From Prostheceraeus crozeri (lineage: Eukaryota; Platyhelminthes; Polycladida; Euryleptidae): 64,000 nt of DNA. Where the stretch lies: contig CAJQUW010012442.1 in the NCBI GenBank assembly GCA_907163375.1, positions 62,001 through 126,000 of the forward strand, read 5' to 3'. Below the pieces are notes generated by a model. It saw only the letters and a program-made list of their open reading frames with translations. It was not told where the DNA came from and made no database searches. Positions 23,543 through 34,299 of this stretch are shown one piece after another; position 1 is the first letter of the stretch; every line of letters starts with the position of its first letter. A program made the translations under genes and the position numbers.

Positions 23543-23879
23543 GTTTTATGAATTGTGTGTGTTTAAATGGTAAGTGAAAATTATTAATGGTGATCTAAGC
23601 AAAGCGGCACTGTAGGTGAATGAAGTTTCCTTGACAACATTATGTGACGGGTATGATTAAATGTGCTTGAATGCCAATGGGGAAATTGCAGTATCAAAAC
23701 TCAAACCAGATGCAATTCCAAAACCAAAACTTTTCTGGTTTTGGCTTGACAGTCGGTCTGGACGGTCGATACTGCGATATTGTATTGAATGATTGCTATA
23801 AGAACAGAATATTCCCTCAAAGCAGAGAATGAATTAATAGATTGCTTTTATGTTATTAACGCTATGTTATGAATGCACA

Positions 23880-24036
23880 ACCCGTATGATCGCCTAAAGC
23901 AATCACGCGGGTTGAGAAATGTGGTAACAGATGTTGCTATTGTCTGAATACGGATAAAACAATCAATATACTCCTAATGAGAGATCATAAAATTAAAATG
24001 GAACATTGTTAAACAATACATTTTATTTCATGAAAA
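23880..24036 (+). promoter_or_regulatory. Duplicated protease-gene upstream region
   Basis: The run from GCGGGTTGAGAAATGTGG to the start codon is shared almost exactly with 18160-18300 and includes TTGCTATTGTCTGAATAC. Conservation of non-coding DNA ahead of both protease copies suggests it moved with the gene and may contain its promoter. Confidence 0.5.
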
Positions 24037-24468
24037 ATGAACAACATAAATGATTTCTTAAAACTTTATGATACACAGACAACTTCGAATTTCGACCTAA
24101 AGAAAATTGCCAATCAATTAGGAATAAAGAACTTTCATATCCTAATGAGAGACGAGTTACAATTGATCAAAAATGTACCTCAAGTGAACTTCATAACAAA
24201 TCTCCACACGTCAGATCAAAAAGGAGTACATTGGTCTGCGGGACAAAGAAATAAAAACGGTTCTAATTATTATTTTGACTTATATGGATTGCCTCCAACA
24301 AATGAAGTCAAAGAATTACTTGGAAATGGAACATACAATACTTTTCAAATTCAAGCACCAGGAACTACTTATTGTGGTCAATTATGTCTATGTGTTTTGA
24401 ACAAATTACAAAAAGGAGTACCATTTCTTGATATTATGTTAGAATTGAATAATGATAATGATAATTAA
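24037..24468 (+). CDS. Adenain-type cysteine protease (C5), Polinton family
   Basis: 143 residues. The catalytic layout of adenovirus maturation protease and its Ulp1 relatives is visible. The histidine is in KGVHWSAGQRN (about 67-77), an acidic residue is in YYFDLYGLPP (about 82), and the nucleophile cysteine is in GTTYCGQLCLCVLN (about 118-131). In Polintons and adintoviruses this enzyme cleaves capsid precursors. The amino end (FLKLYDTQTTSNFDLKKIA) is conserved in all six relatives in the window. It is the longest of the seven copies and is unbroken. It lies tail-to-tail with the integrase remnant. Confidence 0.85.
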   Translation: MNNINDFLKLYDTQTTSNFDLKKIANQLGIKNFHILMRDELQLIKNVPQVNFITNLHTSDQKGVHWSAGQRNKNGSNYYFDLYGLPPTNEVKELLGNGTYNTFQIQAPGTTYCGQLCLCVLNKLQKGVPFLDIMLELNNDNDN

Positions 24469-24499
24469 AAATCACTTCTTTGTAATTCGTTTTCATAAA

Positions 24500-25030
24500 A
24501 TCTTCCAGTGATTTCCTCATTATCTTAATCTCTAATTTTATAAGTAATCGGATAAGTTTGGTTTATTTTAGAAACTTCAAATATCTCTTTAGTCCAATAG
24601 CCAACAAAGCCTTTTTTCAAATTTATTCTTATACTTACTCTATCTCCAATCTTAAATTTCGGCTTACGTTTCTGTAAATTCGGATTACTCTCATTCGAAT
24701 AATTATTTTCGAATATTTTCTTTCGTATCAAATCAGGATCGTCAGAAGCATTCTTTGGAGTTTCTTCAATACCTGAATGAACTTTATTATTGTACTGTTT
24801 TACAATTCCTGGTAATATTTTTAACCATTTCTGATTTCCTTGTTCTGTAAATTTCTTGAATATTTTATTTTTTAAAGTTCTATTAAATCTTTCTATTACT
24901 ACAGCTTTGCCAGCATTTTCTGTAGAATAAACTAAATCGAATAGTGGCTTAACATTTCTATTGTAAAACTCAGATTCTTTATCAACGAATAGCTTCTTTG
25001 GCTTTCTATTACTTTCATTAAAGATTTCTT
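24500..25030 (-). pseudogene. Polinton integrase, carboxyl part
   Basis: Minus-strand sequence encodes the end of a retrovirus-type integrase core (VVIERFNRTLKNKIFKKF, then VKQYNNKVHSGIEETPKN). The Polinton carboxyl domain follows (FKIGDRVSIRINLKKGF and WTKEIFEVSKINQTYPITYK). Polinton integrases share this RFNRTLK and NWT/WTKEIF pattern. The amino part is not in the window, so the gene is partial. It would normally insert the element into host DNA. Confidence 0.85.
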
Positions 25031-25039
25031 CAAACGAGC

Positions 25040-25486
25040 TTAGCTTAACTTAGCTTGTAAAGCTTTCTTAACAAACATTCTTTCAATTTTTTCTGTTAAT
25101 GTAGGATTTTGAATACTATCTAATTCTTCTATCATTTTCCTATCACCTACATGACGAGAACCTAGGTCATGATTTGGATAAGATAAATCGTGTCTATAAG
25201 CTGCTGCATCTACTCTGTTTATTGGTTCTTCACCTGGTTTTGGATTATTATTCTCATCTAGTCTTATATCTAATCGAGTTCCTGGACCGGTATATGAATG
25301 ACCAGGAAGATGTTTTTCTTTTGAATATTTACTCCCAATAAATCCAGGAAAGTTTTCTAATGTTTTTTGTATATCACCTCCAATATGCTGACAATTTGAG
25401 GTTTTATGTACTTTTAAGAGATAATTCAATAATTCTAAATTAGAAATTTTTAATTTAATTAAATTTTCGGAATTTGTAGAATTCAT
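25040..25486 (-). CDS. Parvovirus/adintovirus-type phospholipase A2 protein
   Basis: 148 residues. The secreted-PLA2-like core shows a calcium loop (HSYTGPGTRLDIRL, about residues 62-75) and the catalytic His-Asp in DAAAYRHDLSYPNHDLG (about 92-108), followed by HVGDRKMIEEL. In parvovirus VP1 and adintovirus virion proteins this domain breaches the endosomal membrane during entry. It sits between integrase and the small membrane protein on the same strand. The frame is open throughout. Confidence 0.88.
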   Translation of the reverse strand: MNSTNSENLIKLKISNLELLNYLLKVHKTSNCQHIGGDIQKTLENFPGFIGSKYSKEKHLPGHSYTGPGTRLDIRLDENNNPKPGEEPINRVDAAAYRHDLSYPNHDLGSRHVGDRKMIEELDSIQNPTLTEKIERMFVKKALQAKLS

Positions 25487-25499
25487 TTTTAAAGATAAA

Positions 25500-26001
25500 A
25501 TAAAATAAATGTTTTACCGAATCATACTAGGACTTAGATATATTCCAGAACCATCTTTTGTTTCTTTTATTTCAATTAAATCATCAACATTATGTAGAAT
25601 GTTTTTGAGAAATCGTTTTCATTCATCAACTAAATTTAATTTACTAACAAAATTATCTACTATTCCTTCTCCCCTAGCAACTTTCTCTAACTCTCTATTA
25701 TGACGTTTTTGTTCTTCTTATGCTGCTTCTCTGATTTATTTTTATTTACTGCTTGGACAATACCAGCTGTCCCACCTGCAACACTTCCTGCTGTTGCTAT
25801 ACCGCCGATTATTAGTGGAATTAATGGGAGAATTCCACCATTCTTTTCTTCTTGTAATTTAATATTCTCTATCATTGGTTTACTTATGTAATATTTCGTT
25901 TTGTCAATCGCAATAGTTTTAGGTGTATTTTTGTCAACAATGTTACGTAATTTTAATTCAACAGTTTTATTATTATTATTATTACTTTTCGCTTGCGACA
26001 T
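25500..26001 (-). pseudogene. Small membrane virion-like protein
   Basis: The main frame (25687-26001) begins MSQAKSNNNNNKTVELKLRN and has a glycine-rich hydrophobic segment LIPLIIGGIATAGSVAGGTA (about residues 61-80), followed by a basic tail. Further coding-like sequence (ELEKVARGEGIVDNFVSKLN) continues toward 25500. GxxxG-rich membrane segments are usual in minor capsid or membrane-active proteins of this virus group, which is inference. Broken, about two interruptions. Confidence 0.5.
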
Positions 26002-26029
26002 CTTTAATAAAAAAATTTTAAGTTAAGAA

Positions 26030-26220
26030 ATTTTAATAAAAGAATTTTAATCTATTATAGTTATGAAAAAATTTTAATCTAAGAACTTTTAATCTATTAT
26101 AGTTATAAAAAAATTTTAATCTATTATAGTTATGAAAAAATTTTAATCTATTCTAATTACTAAAAAATTTTTATTACTAATTACTAAAAAAAAATTATTA
26201 CTAAAAAAAATTAACCAATC
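26030..26220. repeat. AT-rich tandem repeat between virion genes
   Basis: Three to four copies of a unit like AATCTATTATAGTTATGAAA, each 25-45 bp, then A-rich sequence. It separates the capsid gene from the small membrane gene. A transcript end for the capsid gene may lie here. Confidence 0.6.
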
Positions 26221-27541
26221 CTAACCATCTTTACATTAAGAATTTCAATAGAATATTTACATCTTCTAGCAATAAACCATAAGCCATCAGTGAAGTTGTG
26301 GAATCTTTTTTTTCAGTATTAATTGTTACATCAAAACTATTTTTAATAATATCTTCAGATTGTGCACTTAAATCGAAACAGAAAACAGGATATAAATGTC
26401 TTCAATCTCCAAGAGTTAATTGTGGTTCAACTCCAAATTCTATACAAAGATTTCTATAACCATCATATCCTTCCATATATTGATTATTGGTATCGAATCT
26501 TAATGGATCAATTGGATATCGGGTTTGATTTAAAGCAACTTGTAAACTTCGAATTGTATTAATATGAAAAAGATTGTTGTTCTTATCAAAACTTGGAGAA
26601 TTATTTCTTTGAAATGCTAGTAATAAATATCTTGGAGTATTCGAAGTTCTAGAAAAATGTCAATTAAATCTTTGTTCGGAAAAAGTTACTGAACTAGCAG
26701 TACGCTTTAGAAAATTTACTGGAATTGGTTTGTTAGTATTTAATCTTTTTGCAATAGTTGATTCAACCTCTAAACTAGGAGTAATATGTTTTATCCACCA
26801 TTCAAGTCTATCAATTTTTAAATATGCTTTTTTTCCAGTCATACCATAAAAGATTAATTCATTATTTGCTGTCCGATGAATTATTAATTTAAATTTTAAT
26901 TGATATGATATTTTATTGTAATCTAAATAACCGAATAATGGAGACAATGACCAATTTACTCTCTGTTTACTTTTCTTGTTAAACTCACGTCTTTCTTTAT
27001 ATGCACTATTGTTTGTTTTATTCAAATGATTTGCAATATTTTCTACATCTTTCGCAATTCCTGCTGCATCTGTTCCAGCGTGAGTTAAATCATCAACAAT
27101 TATACCATCATTAGTATCAGGAAACGAACCTTCGATTTCATACTTTTTATTATTTTCACCAATTGTTACAAATCTAAGCATTGTATCAATTACACCTGGA
27201 GAATCACTTATTTTTTCTATATTTTGAGTTGCAACATCTAAACGCATTTGTGTAAATAATCTTGGAAAGAAATTATTCTCTAATGCAATATTATCGGTAT
27301 CTGGTAATGGTGTTGTAAAATTGGCATAACTATATAAAGAATATTCACAGTGTAAAAAGGAATCAGGTAAATATAAATAACTTTGTTGATTATCAACTTC
27401 AAAGATTAAATCTCCTCCAGTATTTACTCTACTGGAAGATCCGGGATTCATAGCAATTCTTATATAGTCATTCTTTGTTTGATTATAACTGACGAACGGA
27501 GGATCGTCTAATCTAAATTTATTTTCCATAAGAGAAGACAT
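26220..27541 (-). pseudogene. Major capsid protein, double-jelly-roll type
   Basis: The longest open part (26660-27541 from MSSLMENKFRLDDPPFVSYN) has the Polinton capsid signature: a strand-rich amino region (YLPDSFLHCEYSLYSYANF) and NNFFPRLFTQMRLDVATQNI with KISDSPGVIDTMLRFVTIG, equivalent to the conserved LFxxVRYExNG region of invertebrate Polinton capsids. Coding-like sequence with YLLLAFQRNNSPSFDKNN and YPIDPLRFDTNNQYMEGYD continues left to about 26220. The protein would build the icosahedral shell. Broken, about one interruption. Confidence 0.75.
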
Positions 27542-27699
27542 TTTTATAAAAAATAATTTGACTTTTTTTGTTTTTCTCATACCCAAAAAAAATTTTACTA
27601 AAAAAGTTTACTAAGAAAATTTTACTAAAAAATGTAATTAAAAAAATTACTAAAATAATTTAATTAAAAAAATTTAATTAGAAAATATTACTGATTATA

Positions 27700-28214
27700 A
27701 AACTATGTTTTAAAATTTTGCTAAACCATTACCTCTTATTTCTTCAATTGATTTCTTCTCGTATTTACTATCAACAGCTATGTTAGCAATTTTGTTTTTT
27801 GTTTCCTCTGAAAGTTTTTTTAATTTTTTTAGTTCTTCAGAATCATTTCTATCGAATAGTTTCTAGTTGTTTTAATTCGTTTTGAGACTTAACAGCATTT
27901 GATATTGCACTAGCTGTACTACCTATAGCAGCTGCTCCTTTTGCAGCAGATGTAATCAAATCTTTATTATTTTTAATAACATTAACGATACTTCCTATAC
28001 CAGAAAAGATGCCAGCTCCGCTGTTTACACTATCATCTTCTTTTTGAATAGTTTCTACATTGTTATAATGGTAAACAGATTTCATAGATGGTTCATGAGC
28101 AATTTTTTTATTTGAAGCAATCTTCTCTTCTTTTGAAATGGCTTCGACAATATTAGACGATAAAATCTCGTAGGCTTTTTCGCGAATAGTTTCATGATTG
28201 TCCGCTTGTGTCAT
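27700..28214 (-). pseudogene. Minor-capsid-like protein
   Basis: The open part starts MTQADNHETIREKAYEILSS and contains a Gly/Ala-rich hydrophobic stretch (NSGAGIFSGIGSIVNVIKNN, ITSAAKGAAAIGSTASAI) framed by helical charged sequence. Coding-like DNA (KLSEETKNKIANIAVDSKY and ending IRGNGLAKF) follows to 27700. Composition resembles internal or membrane-lytic minor virion proteins. The role is inferred from neighbours. Broken, about one interruption. Confidence 0.5.
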
Positions 28215-28547
28215 ATTCCCTGAGAGAATGAGAATGGTTTGAAATGAGGTGTGTCGTGCTGTGGGTTTTACTAGAAGATCGTCTGAAACAATTAGAAATC
28301 AATTGAGATAGAATGGAATAGGCAACAGCTGCAATGACTCAAAAATGCATATGAACAAAGTACTTGACGCGCCCGCGTACTCAAACAATAGCGGCGAAGC
28401 TTAATGCGGGTCACAAAGATTGTCTCCTGGAATTATGCTACATTATACGCAAAATACATTGTACTATTTGGACAATTGAAGATAAGTAAGTAGTAAACGA
28501 TCGCATGTAATTTTATTAATCGAGTAGGTCAAAATATTTTATTAAAA
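28215..28547. promoter_or_regulatory. Divergent promoter region of the element
   Basis: The gap between the leftward minor-capsid-like gene and the rightward family-A gene. It contains CAATAGCGGCGAAGC, TTAATGCGGGT and CACAAAGATTG, which also occur in the same order upstream of the protease copies near 38.4 and 45.2 kb. That suggests a shared control sequence. Confidence 0.45.
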
Positions 28548-29100
28548 ATGGAAGAAAACGAAAAGTCAATTCTGCCTTTAGCACCCACTGAAAAGGAATC
28601 ATTATATCCTTCTATAATTAAGAATGATAACAGTATAACTGGTCTTTCAAAACACAAAACGAAATTATGACTGAGACAAAACTAGCAAAGCATAAAGATA
28701 GAGTAGGATATAGTAAAGATAAATTATTACTAAAATTAGAACATTATAATAAATTAAAAAAGAGATGGGTTATAGCGAAAATGTAGCGCAAGGAATTGGA
28801 ATATTTTAACAGTAAGTTTAGGTGGATTAACAATTGTCATATCTTTAGGCGTCTTAGCAATCCCAGTAGTTGCTGCAGCTTTAACAAGTACAGGCTTTTT
28901 ACAACTTCATCTGCAACATTTTTAGATAAATCATTAATGACTAAGAAACAACGAACGTTAAAAAAGAAATATCGACACATTAAAGAAGTATATGATAAAC
29001 TCCATTATTACTTTCGAAGATCAATTGATGATAATGCAATTACTTTGGAGATAGAAGCTGTCGATGAAATAGTACAGGAAGCAAATAAACAGCCTACAAT
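28548..29100 (+). pseudogene. Family-A coiled-coil membrane protein, longest copy
   Basis: Starts at ATGGAAGAAAACGAAAAG after the same TATTAAAA leader used at 16733. It shows the KHKDRVGYSKDK-type helix, the hydrophobic core and, unlike other copies, a second charged helical region (DKSLMTKKQRTLKKKYRHIK, YYFRRSIDDNAITLEIEAVD). The family's full form may therefore be helix, membrane segment, helix. Broken, with a few interruptions. Confidence 0.55.
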
Positions 29101-29154
29101 AACTATTCAAGAGAAGGGAGATAATACAGCTTTTTTTAGATACAGCTCAATCCA

Positions 29155-29480
29155 ATTCTCTGCTGGAAACAACCTTACCAACCGAAAATTTACCCAGATA
29201 CCGAATGTGCCCTCCCTTTTCCTCTACGAAGTCTCCTTCACCCCGAAACATGGCCTTAAGTGTCGGAATTCAAAGTCTATCAGCCAACAACCAATCTCAC
29301 AAAGTCAGACAGGAAGGGGGAGAGGTGAAAGTTTTTTCTTTCCGATGTCACTGAAAACAGCCTTACCAACCCAAAATTTCACACAGATTCCGGATCTGCC
29401 CTCCGTTTACCTCTCCGAGAATTCATCCCAAAACAATAACAAATCCAAAGTCTCATTGCCAACAGCCGCTGTAAAAACGT
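29155..29480. repeat. Two-unit tandem repeat of about 188 bp
   Basis: CCTTACCAACCGAAAATTT at about 29173 and CCTTACCAACCCAAAATTT at 29361 begin corresponding stretches that also share CTGCCCTCC or GTGCCCTCC and TTACCTCT or TTTCCTCT. Moderately diverged. Confidence 0.5.
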
Positions 29481-30825
29481 AGGGAGGGAAAGGGGTGCAT
29501 TCTCGGTCCGATCACCTCCATCACATCCTTGGCGACTTGTCTCTGTCGAAAGGGTAGGGGGTTGCTCATTTGCACTTTGGTATACCATTTGCTATACTAC
29601 TATTGAAGTTATTGTTCCGGAACGTCTCTTGTCGCTGATGATGTCGCTTGCCCTTAACATTCTGAATGCGCAGTTGCCTGAAAGTGTGCTTCAGCAGCTG
29701 AAAGATCACATAGTAGATCAACAAGTAGCAAATAAAGCCTTGTAAAGAAGCACTTAGAGAACACTTTCCACCTTAAAGGTTAAATTCAGTCGTTCGAAGT
29801 TTTTGATTTTTGTATTGATTGATCATGCGCTCAGTGAATAGAAGGAGGAAAATGAAGACAGAATCCTCCTAGGTTTAACAAAGTGATTGTTCAAGATTGT
29901 AGTGTAATGAACTTCTGTAGCTTATGTCTGCCATTTGAAGCCTCACACGTCAATAGGCTGCTGGAGTAATCCCAGTAATCAAGTCGACAGCAATATCCAA
30001 ACCAAGCTGGAAAGCTCAATATATGTATCGAGCTTTCGATTTCCGGGGATTGTATGTCTCAACCGGACTATTGTGCTTTGACCCTGTTCACAACTTTTCA
30101 TTTCAAGGAAATGAGAAGCTCTTCAATTCTTGTCTGCTTTGTCTTTCCTACCGTGACGAAGCGTGCCGGGGATTTTTGATTCATCTTTAACCTGAGAGGA
30201 GAGATGTTTTTTCTGACATAGCGGATATGGAAAAAGGAGTTCTTCAATTGTCCGTTCACACAATTTGTCCATGACCGGAAGAAAAAATGTTGTTCTTGCA
30301 ACACATTTTAAAAAAGGCTTTTCAACTACAGAACACTATTACCATTCCCCCACGGTCCACTCTATGGCTTACTGAACTGAGGTGTTATTCCGGTTAAGTT
30401 ACAAGCTGCCTTTCAGTTTCTTGTGTTTTTGCAGTCTGTTTCATATTGCAATCTTAACAAGCCACCTTGCTATGTGCAAATTATGTCATCTGGGTGACAA
30501 CATGGCGAGGACGATCAATTTTCTGCAATATAAAAAGTGGTCGCAAACATGAAAATTTTAGCGATTGAGATGAAAACTTCAAACCGCTCTCCTATAAATC
30601 AGTTTTTGAAAGAAGACTCTGAAGATACCTGCATATCAAACGATTGTAAAAAAACTTTCAAAGATAGTTGTTTTATGGATGCATAGGATGGCGGCTAACA
30701 GAGGTTCTTCATGATTTCAAAACAACAGCTCCCCGACCGGCTTCGCGCCATCCTCAAGAGGGCCGTGGAGTAGCTCTGTTTTCCTATTGATTACTGGCTT
30801 ATTTGTTTGATATATTCCGCATCTG
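29481..30825. other. No recognisable gene
   Basis: Ordinary-looking non-coding DNA on both strands. Frames up to about 70 codons do not resemble known proteins. Confidence 0.5.
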
Positions 30826-31035
30826 TCAATCTAGTATCCAGAGGGTCTTCACGCTTGCCAAGAAATCATTTAATTGATTTGATTTCATGCAAACTTCACC
30901 TGCAGCACTTGATTTATTCCGATTATGAACAGCACATCGATACGTAAAAGGTCGAGAAGTCTGACCGATGCAAAAGTTTTTACTAGAATTACAAGTGAAT
31001 CCATACACCACAGCGATCCATGCAGTTATATGTGT
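30826..31035 (-). pseudogene. GIY-YIG endonuclease fragment (retroelement-type)
   Basis: Minus-strand frame with VVYGFTCNSSKNFCIGQTSR followed by PFTYRCAVHNRNKSSAAGE. This is the GIY-YIG nuclease pattern, with VVYGF for GIY, FCIGQT for YIG, then an Arg and a His. Such domains form the carboxyl end of Penelope-like and some other retroelement proteins, where they nick the target. I see no reverse transcriptase next to it, so it is an isolated fragment. Confidence 0.55.
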
Positions 31036-32831
31036 TGGGCAATATATCATAAATCTCAACATTCTCGTGTTTCCTCGTTTATATTTTAATGTATTGTACA
31101 AGTTTGTGGATGACGTGTCATCAAATTATTGGCAGCTGCAATGAGGAAGTTTTGAGGAGCCTCACTACCAAAATTGTTATTGCATCAGTATTACTACAAG
31201 ATGTGTGTACCTCAGCGACTGCAAAGCATTTTCTTACTTCACTTGCATTTTCAAAAATCTGCATGAAACGGCTTCATCTACGATAAATCATGGCAACATA
31301 TGCAACAAATCCAGTGGCTATGTATAGGTTTGCAGCAACCTTGCGAGTTACTTGCTGAACACCATACAGTTGCTCATCCGAGACCTCTGATCGATCTCTC
31401 AACAATCAAAAACCAGAATGATCTTAATTGCCTATTTAGGAGGAGAGTTAAAGAATTCACAGATGATAATGTGATGATGAACGTGAGGAATCATGCTGTA
31501 CTACCTGTGTAGTGTTCAGTCTGAAGCACTGATAACGTTATACCACATTTCGGCTTTTCTGTTTCGGTAATCGACATCATCGTTGTGACACCAATTGCTC
31601 AATAAGTTACTATGATTTTGTGCCGTGTCGTATATGTTTGCGTGAAGTCGACTACAGCGAGGGCTGCTCTCGGCATATCAACATCAAGATTTTCAGTCTC
31701 CTTAAATTTTTCTATGGAGAATTAAGGGATAGACAACGCATGAAATGTTATGTACGAATCATGAAATGTTATAACGTGTATAGCATCTCACAGGTATTAT
31801 TTAATTTTGTTGAAGCTGGGTGATTCCACGGCAAATGTAGGTTTTGGGTAATCGTTGAGCCATTCCACGTTCAGCCATGATTTTGGCAACAATATTCGGT
31901 CATTTGATGTTGATCTCTTGTAAAACTTCTGATTTGCTGCCCTCATCAGAAAAATTGAAGGACTGTGATGTGAGCGTGCGGGATTCCTGCTGACCTATCG
32001 TTATTCTCATGAGTCCCTTCCACTTATTGTGTAGTTGGGAGACGAGCCCTCTTGCTTTGACTTGCTTTGACTTGCTTAGGAACATGTACGGAGTAGGTAC
32101 CTTTGCAAACAACCTATCATGTTATTTTGATCGCGTGATAATTGTTCAAGACTAGTGAATCCCATCAACTTCGAAGGACAGTGCGGTACGCCCCCCTCAA
32201 GAAGAGGGTTGGAAAAGAAGTGGTCGGAGTTGTGTTGGGAAGGACAGGACACCCCTCTTTATTTTTTAGAAGTAGTAAGACTAATGTAATATACTCATCA
32301 GAAGTTAAAATGCAAAGGTTGATAGGGTTGATAAAGTCAGTAAGGAATAAATCTATGTATTTTAGATGTTGCACCGTTACTGCAATAAGTTTGATGTCAT
32401 CTTTACCAGTGAAATCAGCGGTCTTGCCTATTCAGAAAACTATACCTTCCACTCGAGGACTTGAGGTAATCCACCAGAGGACTACTATAAAGTAGATATT
32501 TAGCCTTACGACCTCTTCTTTGTAGTAGTCCTCTGATGGGTTACTTAGGCGCTTATGTAGGTCTCGTTTTTCTATAGTCTTTACTTAATCCAAGCGACCC
32601 TTTACTGAGCCCGATTATATAGCAACTTCAATAGGTTCGCAATTATATTTTTCTCAATACTTCGTTATACATGCCTAACTACAATGAAGAAGAGAGAATC
32701 ATGATGCCAAGGGTATTTCGGTGAGAAGAATAACGAAAGGGGGCAGTGCTAGGGAGGCACAGTCTTTCTAGTTAAGTATAGGATGCCTGAATCTTAGGCC
32801 TGCCTTTGACTTGCTTTATATTTGCTGTATA
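31036..32831. other. No recognisable gene; microsatellite and hairpin
   Basis: Non-coding. 32051-32077 is almost three copies of CTTGCTTTGA. 32465-32546 is a hairpin described separately. The right edge is the sharp start of duplicated block A. Confidence 0.5.
32465..32546. repeat. Hairpin with 29-bp arms
   Basis: Arms 32465-32493 and 32518-32546 match at about 25 of 29 positions after inversion and share AGAGGACTACTA or its complement. The loop is 24 bases. It may be a short foldback element. Confidence 0.6.
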
Positions 32832-32849
32832 GTGGTTGCGGGAACCGGA

Positions 32850-32880
32850 CTCTTGCCAATACAATTTGTATTCGCAAGAG
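32850..32880. terminator. Perfect-stem hairpin at the block edge
   Basis: CTCTTGC and GCAAGAG pair, then AATACAA pairs with TTTGTATT around a tiny loop. The same hairpin is at 48650-48680. It lies about 80 bp past the 3' end of the dUTPase-like gene, so it might serve 3'-end formation or mark an element end. Both readings are guesses. Confidence 0.35.
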
Positions 32881-32961
32881 AGCCAGAGTCTCGATTCGTA
32901 TGCGATAGAGTGAGAGTGTGTCGATTCGTATGCGAGAGAGAGAATGTGTTGATTCGTTGGT

Positions 32962-33372
32962 TTACGCTTCCCTTATATTTGATTTCTTAACTTCGAACTC
33001 AGGCCGTGGGGTTGTCCCATGGCGCGGGTGCTCGCCGCCGCCGGGCCCATGAATCTGTGGAATGTCCCTGAGCACTGTGTACGGCTCCCGCTCCAGATTG
33101 AAGATCACTACACCCAATGGACCGGTGTAGTCACGGTCAACAATGCCCGCACCGACCGTTAGTTGGAAATTGAGGGCGAGTCCTGAGTGGGGCGTAATTC
33201 GTCCACAGTACACCGAGGCAACTCTCCCGGGTGCAATTGTCTGTTCCTGAACCGAATGCATGTCCAGGCCGCCGGCTTCCTGACTCCCCTCCTCCCCAGT
33301 TTGCATCTGCGAGTGTGACGTTAGCAGTCTCACCAACAGACGAGGCGGTGCCCTCCTCCCGCTCCGAAGCAT
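32962..33372 (-). CDS. dUTPase-like protein, block A copy
   Basis: 136 residues. Signature blocks of trimeric dUTPases are readable: motif 1 in EAGGLDMHSVQEQTIAPGRV (about residues 32-51), motif 2 in GRITPHSGLAL (about 58-68) and motif 3 in VGAGIVDRDYTGPLGVVIFN (about 74-93). dUTPase hydrolyses dUTP to dUMP and keeps uracil out of DNA; large DNA viruses and retroelements often carry one. The copy is compact and its GC content is far above the flanks. It is conserved in block B with one amino-acid difference. Host or viral origin is open, but the neighbours argue for viral, so it is treated as a fossil of an element. Confidence 0.7.
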   Translation of the reverse strand: MLRSGRRAPPRLLVRLLTSHSQMQTGEEGSQEAGGLDMHSVQEQTIAPGRVASVYCGRITPHSGLALNFQLTVGAGIVDRDYTGPLGVVIFNLEREPYTVLRDIPQIHGPGGGEHPRHGTTPRPEFEVKKSNIREA

Positions 33373-33546
33373 GTGTTCAGCCGAAAGCTCTAGCGCCCTA
33401 AGTTTTGAAGTGCCATTTACAGTGGCTGAGTTGAATACGAAACACCAGCCTACCGTCTGTCGTTTATTTTTATTGATATTTTTATATCAATAGATCATTA
33501 GCACTGTCTACTGCCAGTAGACCAGAGAACAAAAAAAAATTCTATT

Positions 33547-34200
33547 TCACAATATATAAAAGTAGTGGCTACTTACAAAAAAGTTCTTCATAATGTTTAC
33601 GTACTTATCTAAAAAGTGAAAGAACACAGTTATTTTGCCTCTTGTGAACCAAAGGACACTGTAGTCGTCGGTTGGTTTAATTTTTCTATATAAATTTTCG
33701 GTTCTTTGAAATGTTTTCTTACAAAACTGATGGGCATTGATGAATTGAGTAACAGGTCGTGCATTCCAATGAGATCGAAAGCTTTGATTAAAAACACAAT
33801 AACTCACGTTTTATGGATTATAAGAATAATCTCAGTTTTTCAACAAATATTTTCTTACAATTTTCACACATTTCTTCCAAAATTCTTTTGAAGCCAAAAC
33901 CATGATAAGCCGCACTTTTCTGTAACGATGATTTAGCAACTTTATCCTCTTCAATTAGTTTGATGATAATATCTGCGCTGTTTTCGATTGAATTGAAACT
34001 CCGGTCTAAGGATAAATTTTGCAGATTGATTAAAGATAAGATATTCACTTGAAATTTACCTGTTCTCCAGAGTCAGCCTTTTTGCTTTTCTTTCTCGGTT
34101 GAATCTCCACCTTCCATTCTTCAAAATGTTTTTCCGCAGTGTCTTTTATGTTCTTCTTTAATCAAGTTTCACCATTTTTAACGTTTCGGGAAACGATCAT
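33547..34200 (-). pseudogene. Family-J helical protein, block A copy 1
   Basis: Minus-strand sequence carries family blocks in order: KHFEEWKVEIQPRKK-type near 34.1 kb, FNSIENSADIIIKLIEEDKV with KSAAYHGFGFKRILEEM (33.9-34.0 kb) and a carboxyl ISFVRKHFKEPKIYIEKLNQ segment near 33.7 kb. It equals the block B copy at 49350-50000 and is close to 58325-58901. All-helical, charged, no membrane segment. Function unknown. Broken, about three interruptions. Confidence 0.5.
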
Positions 34201-34299
34201 TTTTAAAAATTTAAGTACCCTAAAATTGAAGAAAATTTCATGAAAATGTGTGAAAATATTTATTAACGATTGAGAACGACGTAGTGAAACACAAACTGA

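Larger units (their letters stand above)
22925..29100. mobile_element. Polinton/adintovirus-like element, broken
   Basis: A cluster of virus-like genes on both strands: family-A relic (+), small basic protein (-), adenain protease (+), integrase tail (-), phospholipase A2 (-), small membrane protein (-), major capsid (-), minor-capsid-like protein (-), family-A gene (+). Integrase, adenain protease and double-jelly-roll capsid together are the hallmark set of Polintons, and the parvovirus-type PLA2 is known from adintoviruses. I see no DNA polymerase B, packaging ATPase or terminal inverted repeats here, so it is partial. Several genes are interrupted (about four or five breaks overall). It is an old but still readable copy. 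Confidence 0.8.

Noticed and set aside
33727-33807. GT...AG pairs of 81-83 bp at the same place in three family-J copies (33727-33807, 49530-49611, 58398-58480), suggesting a conserved intron.
   Set aside because: Translation through the interval gives a NSSMPISFVRKH-type segment that matches the continuous coding sequence NTSTLSIHFVKK of the copy at 34451-35190, so the interval is coding-derived.
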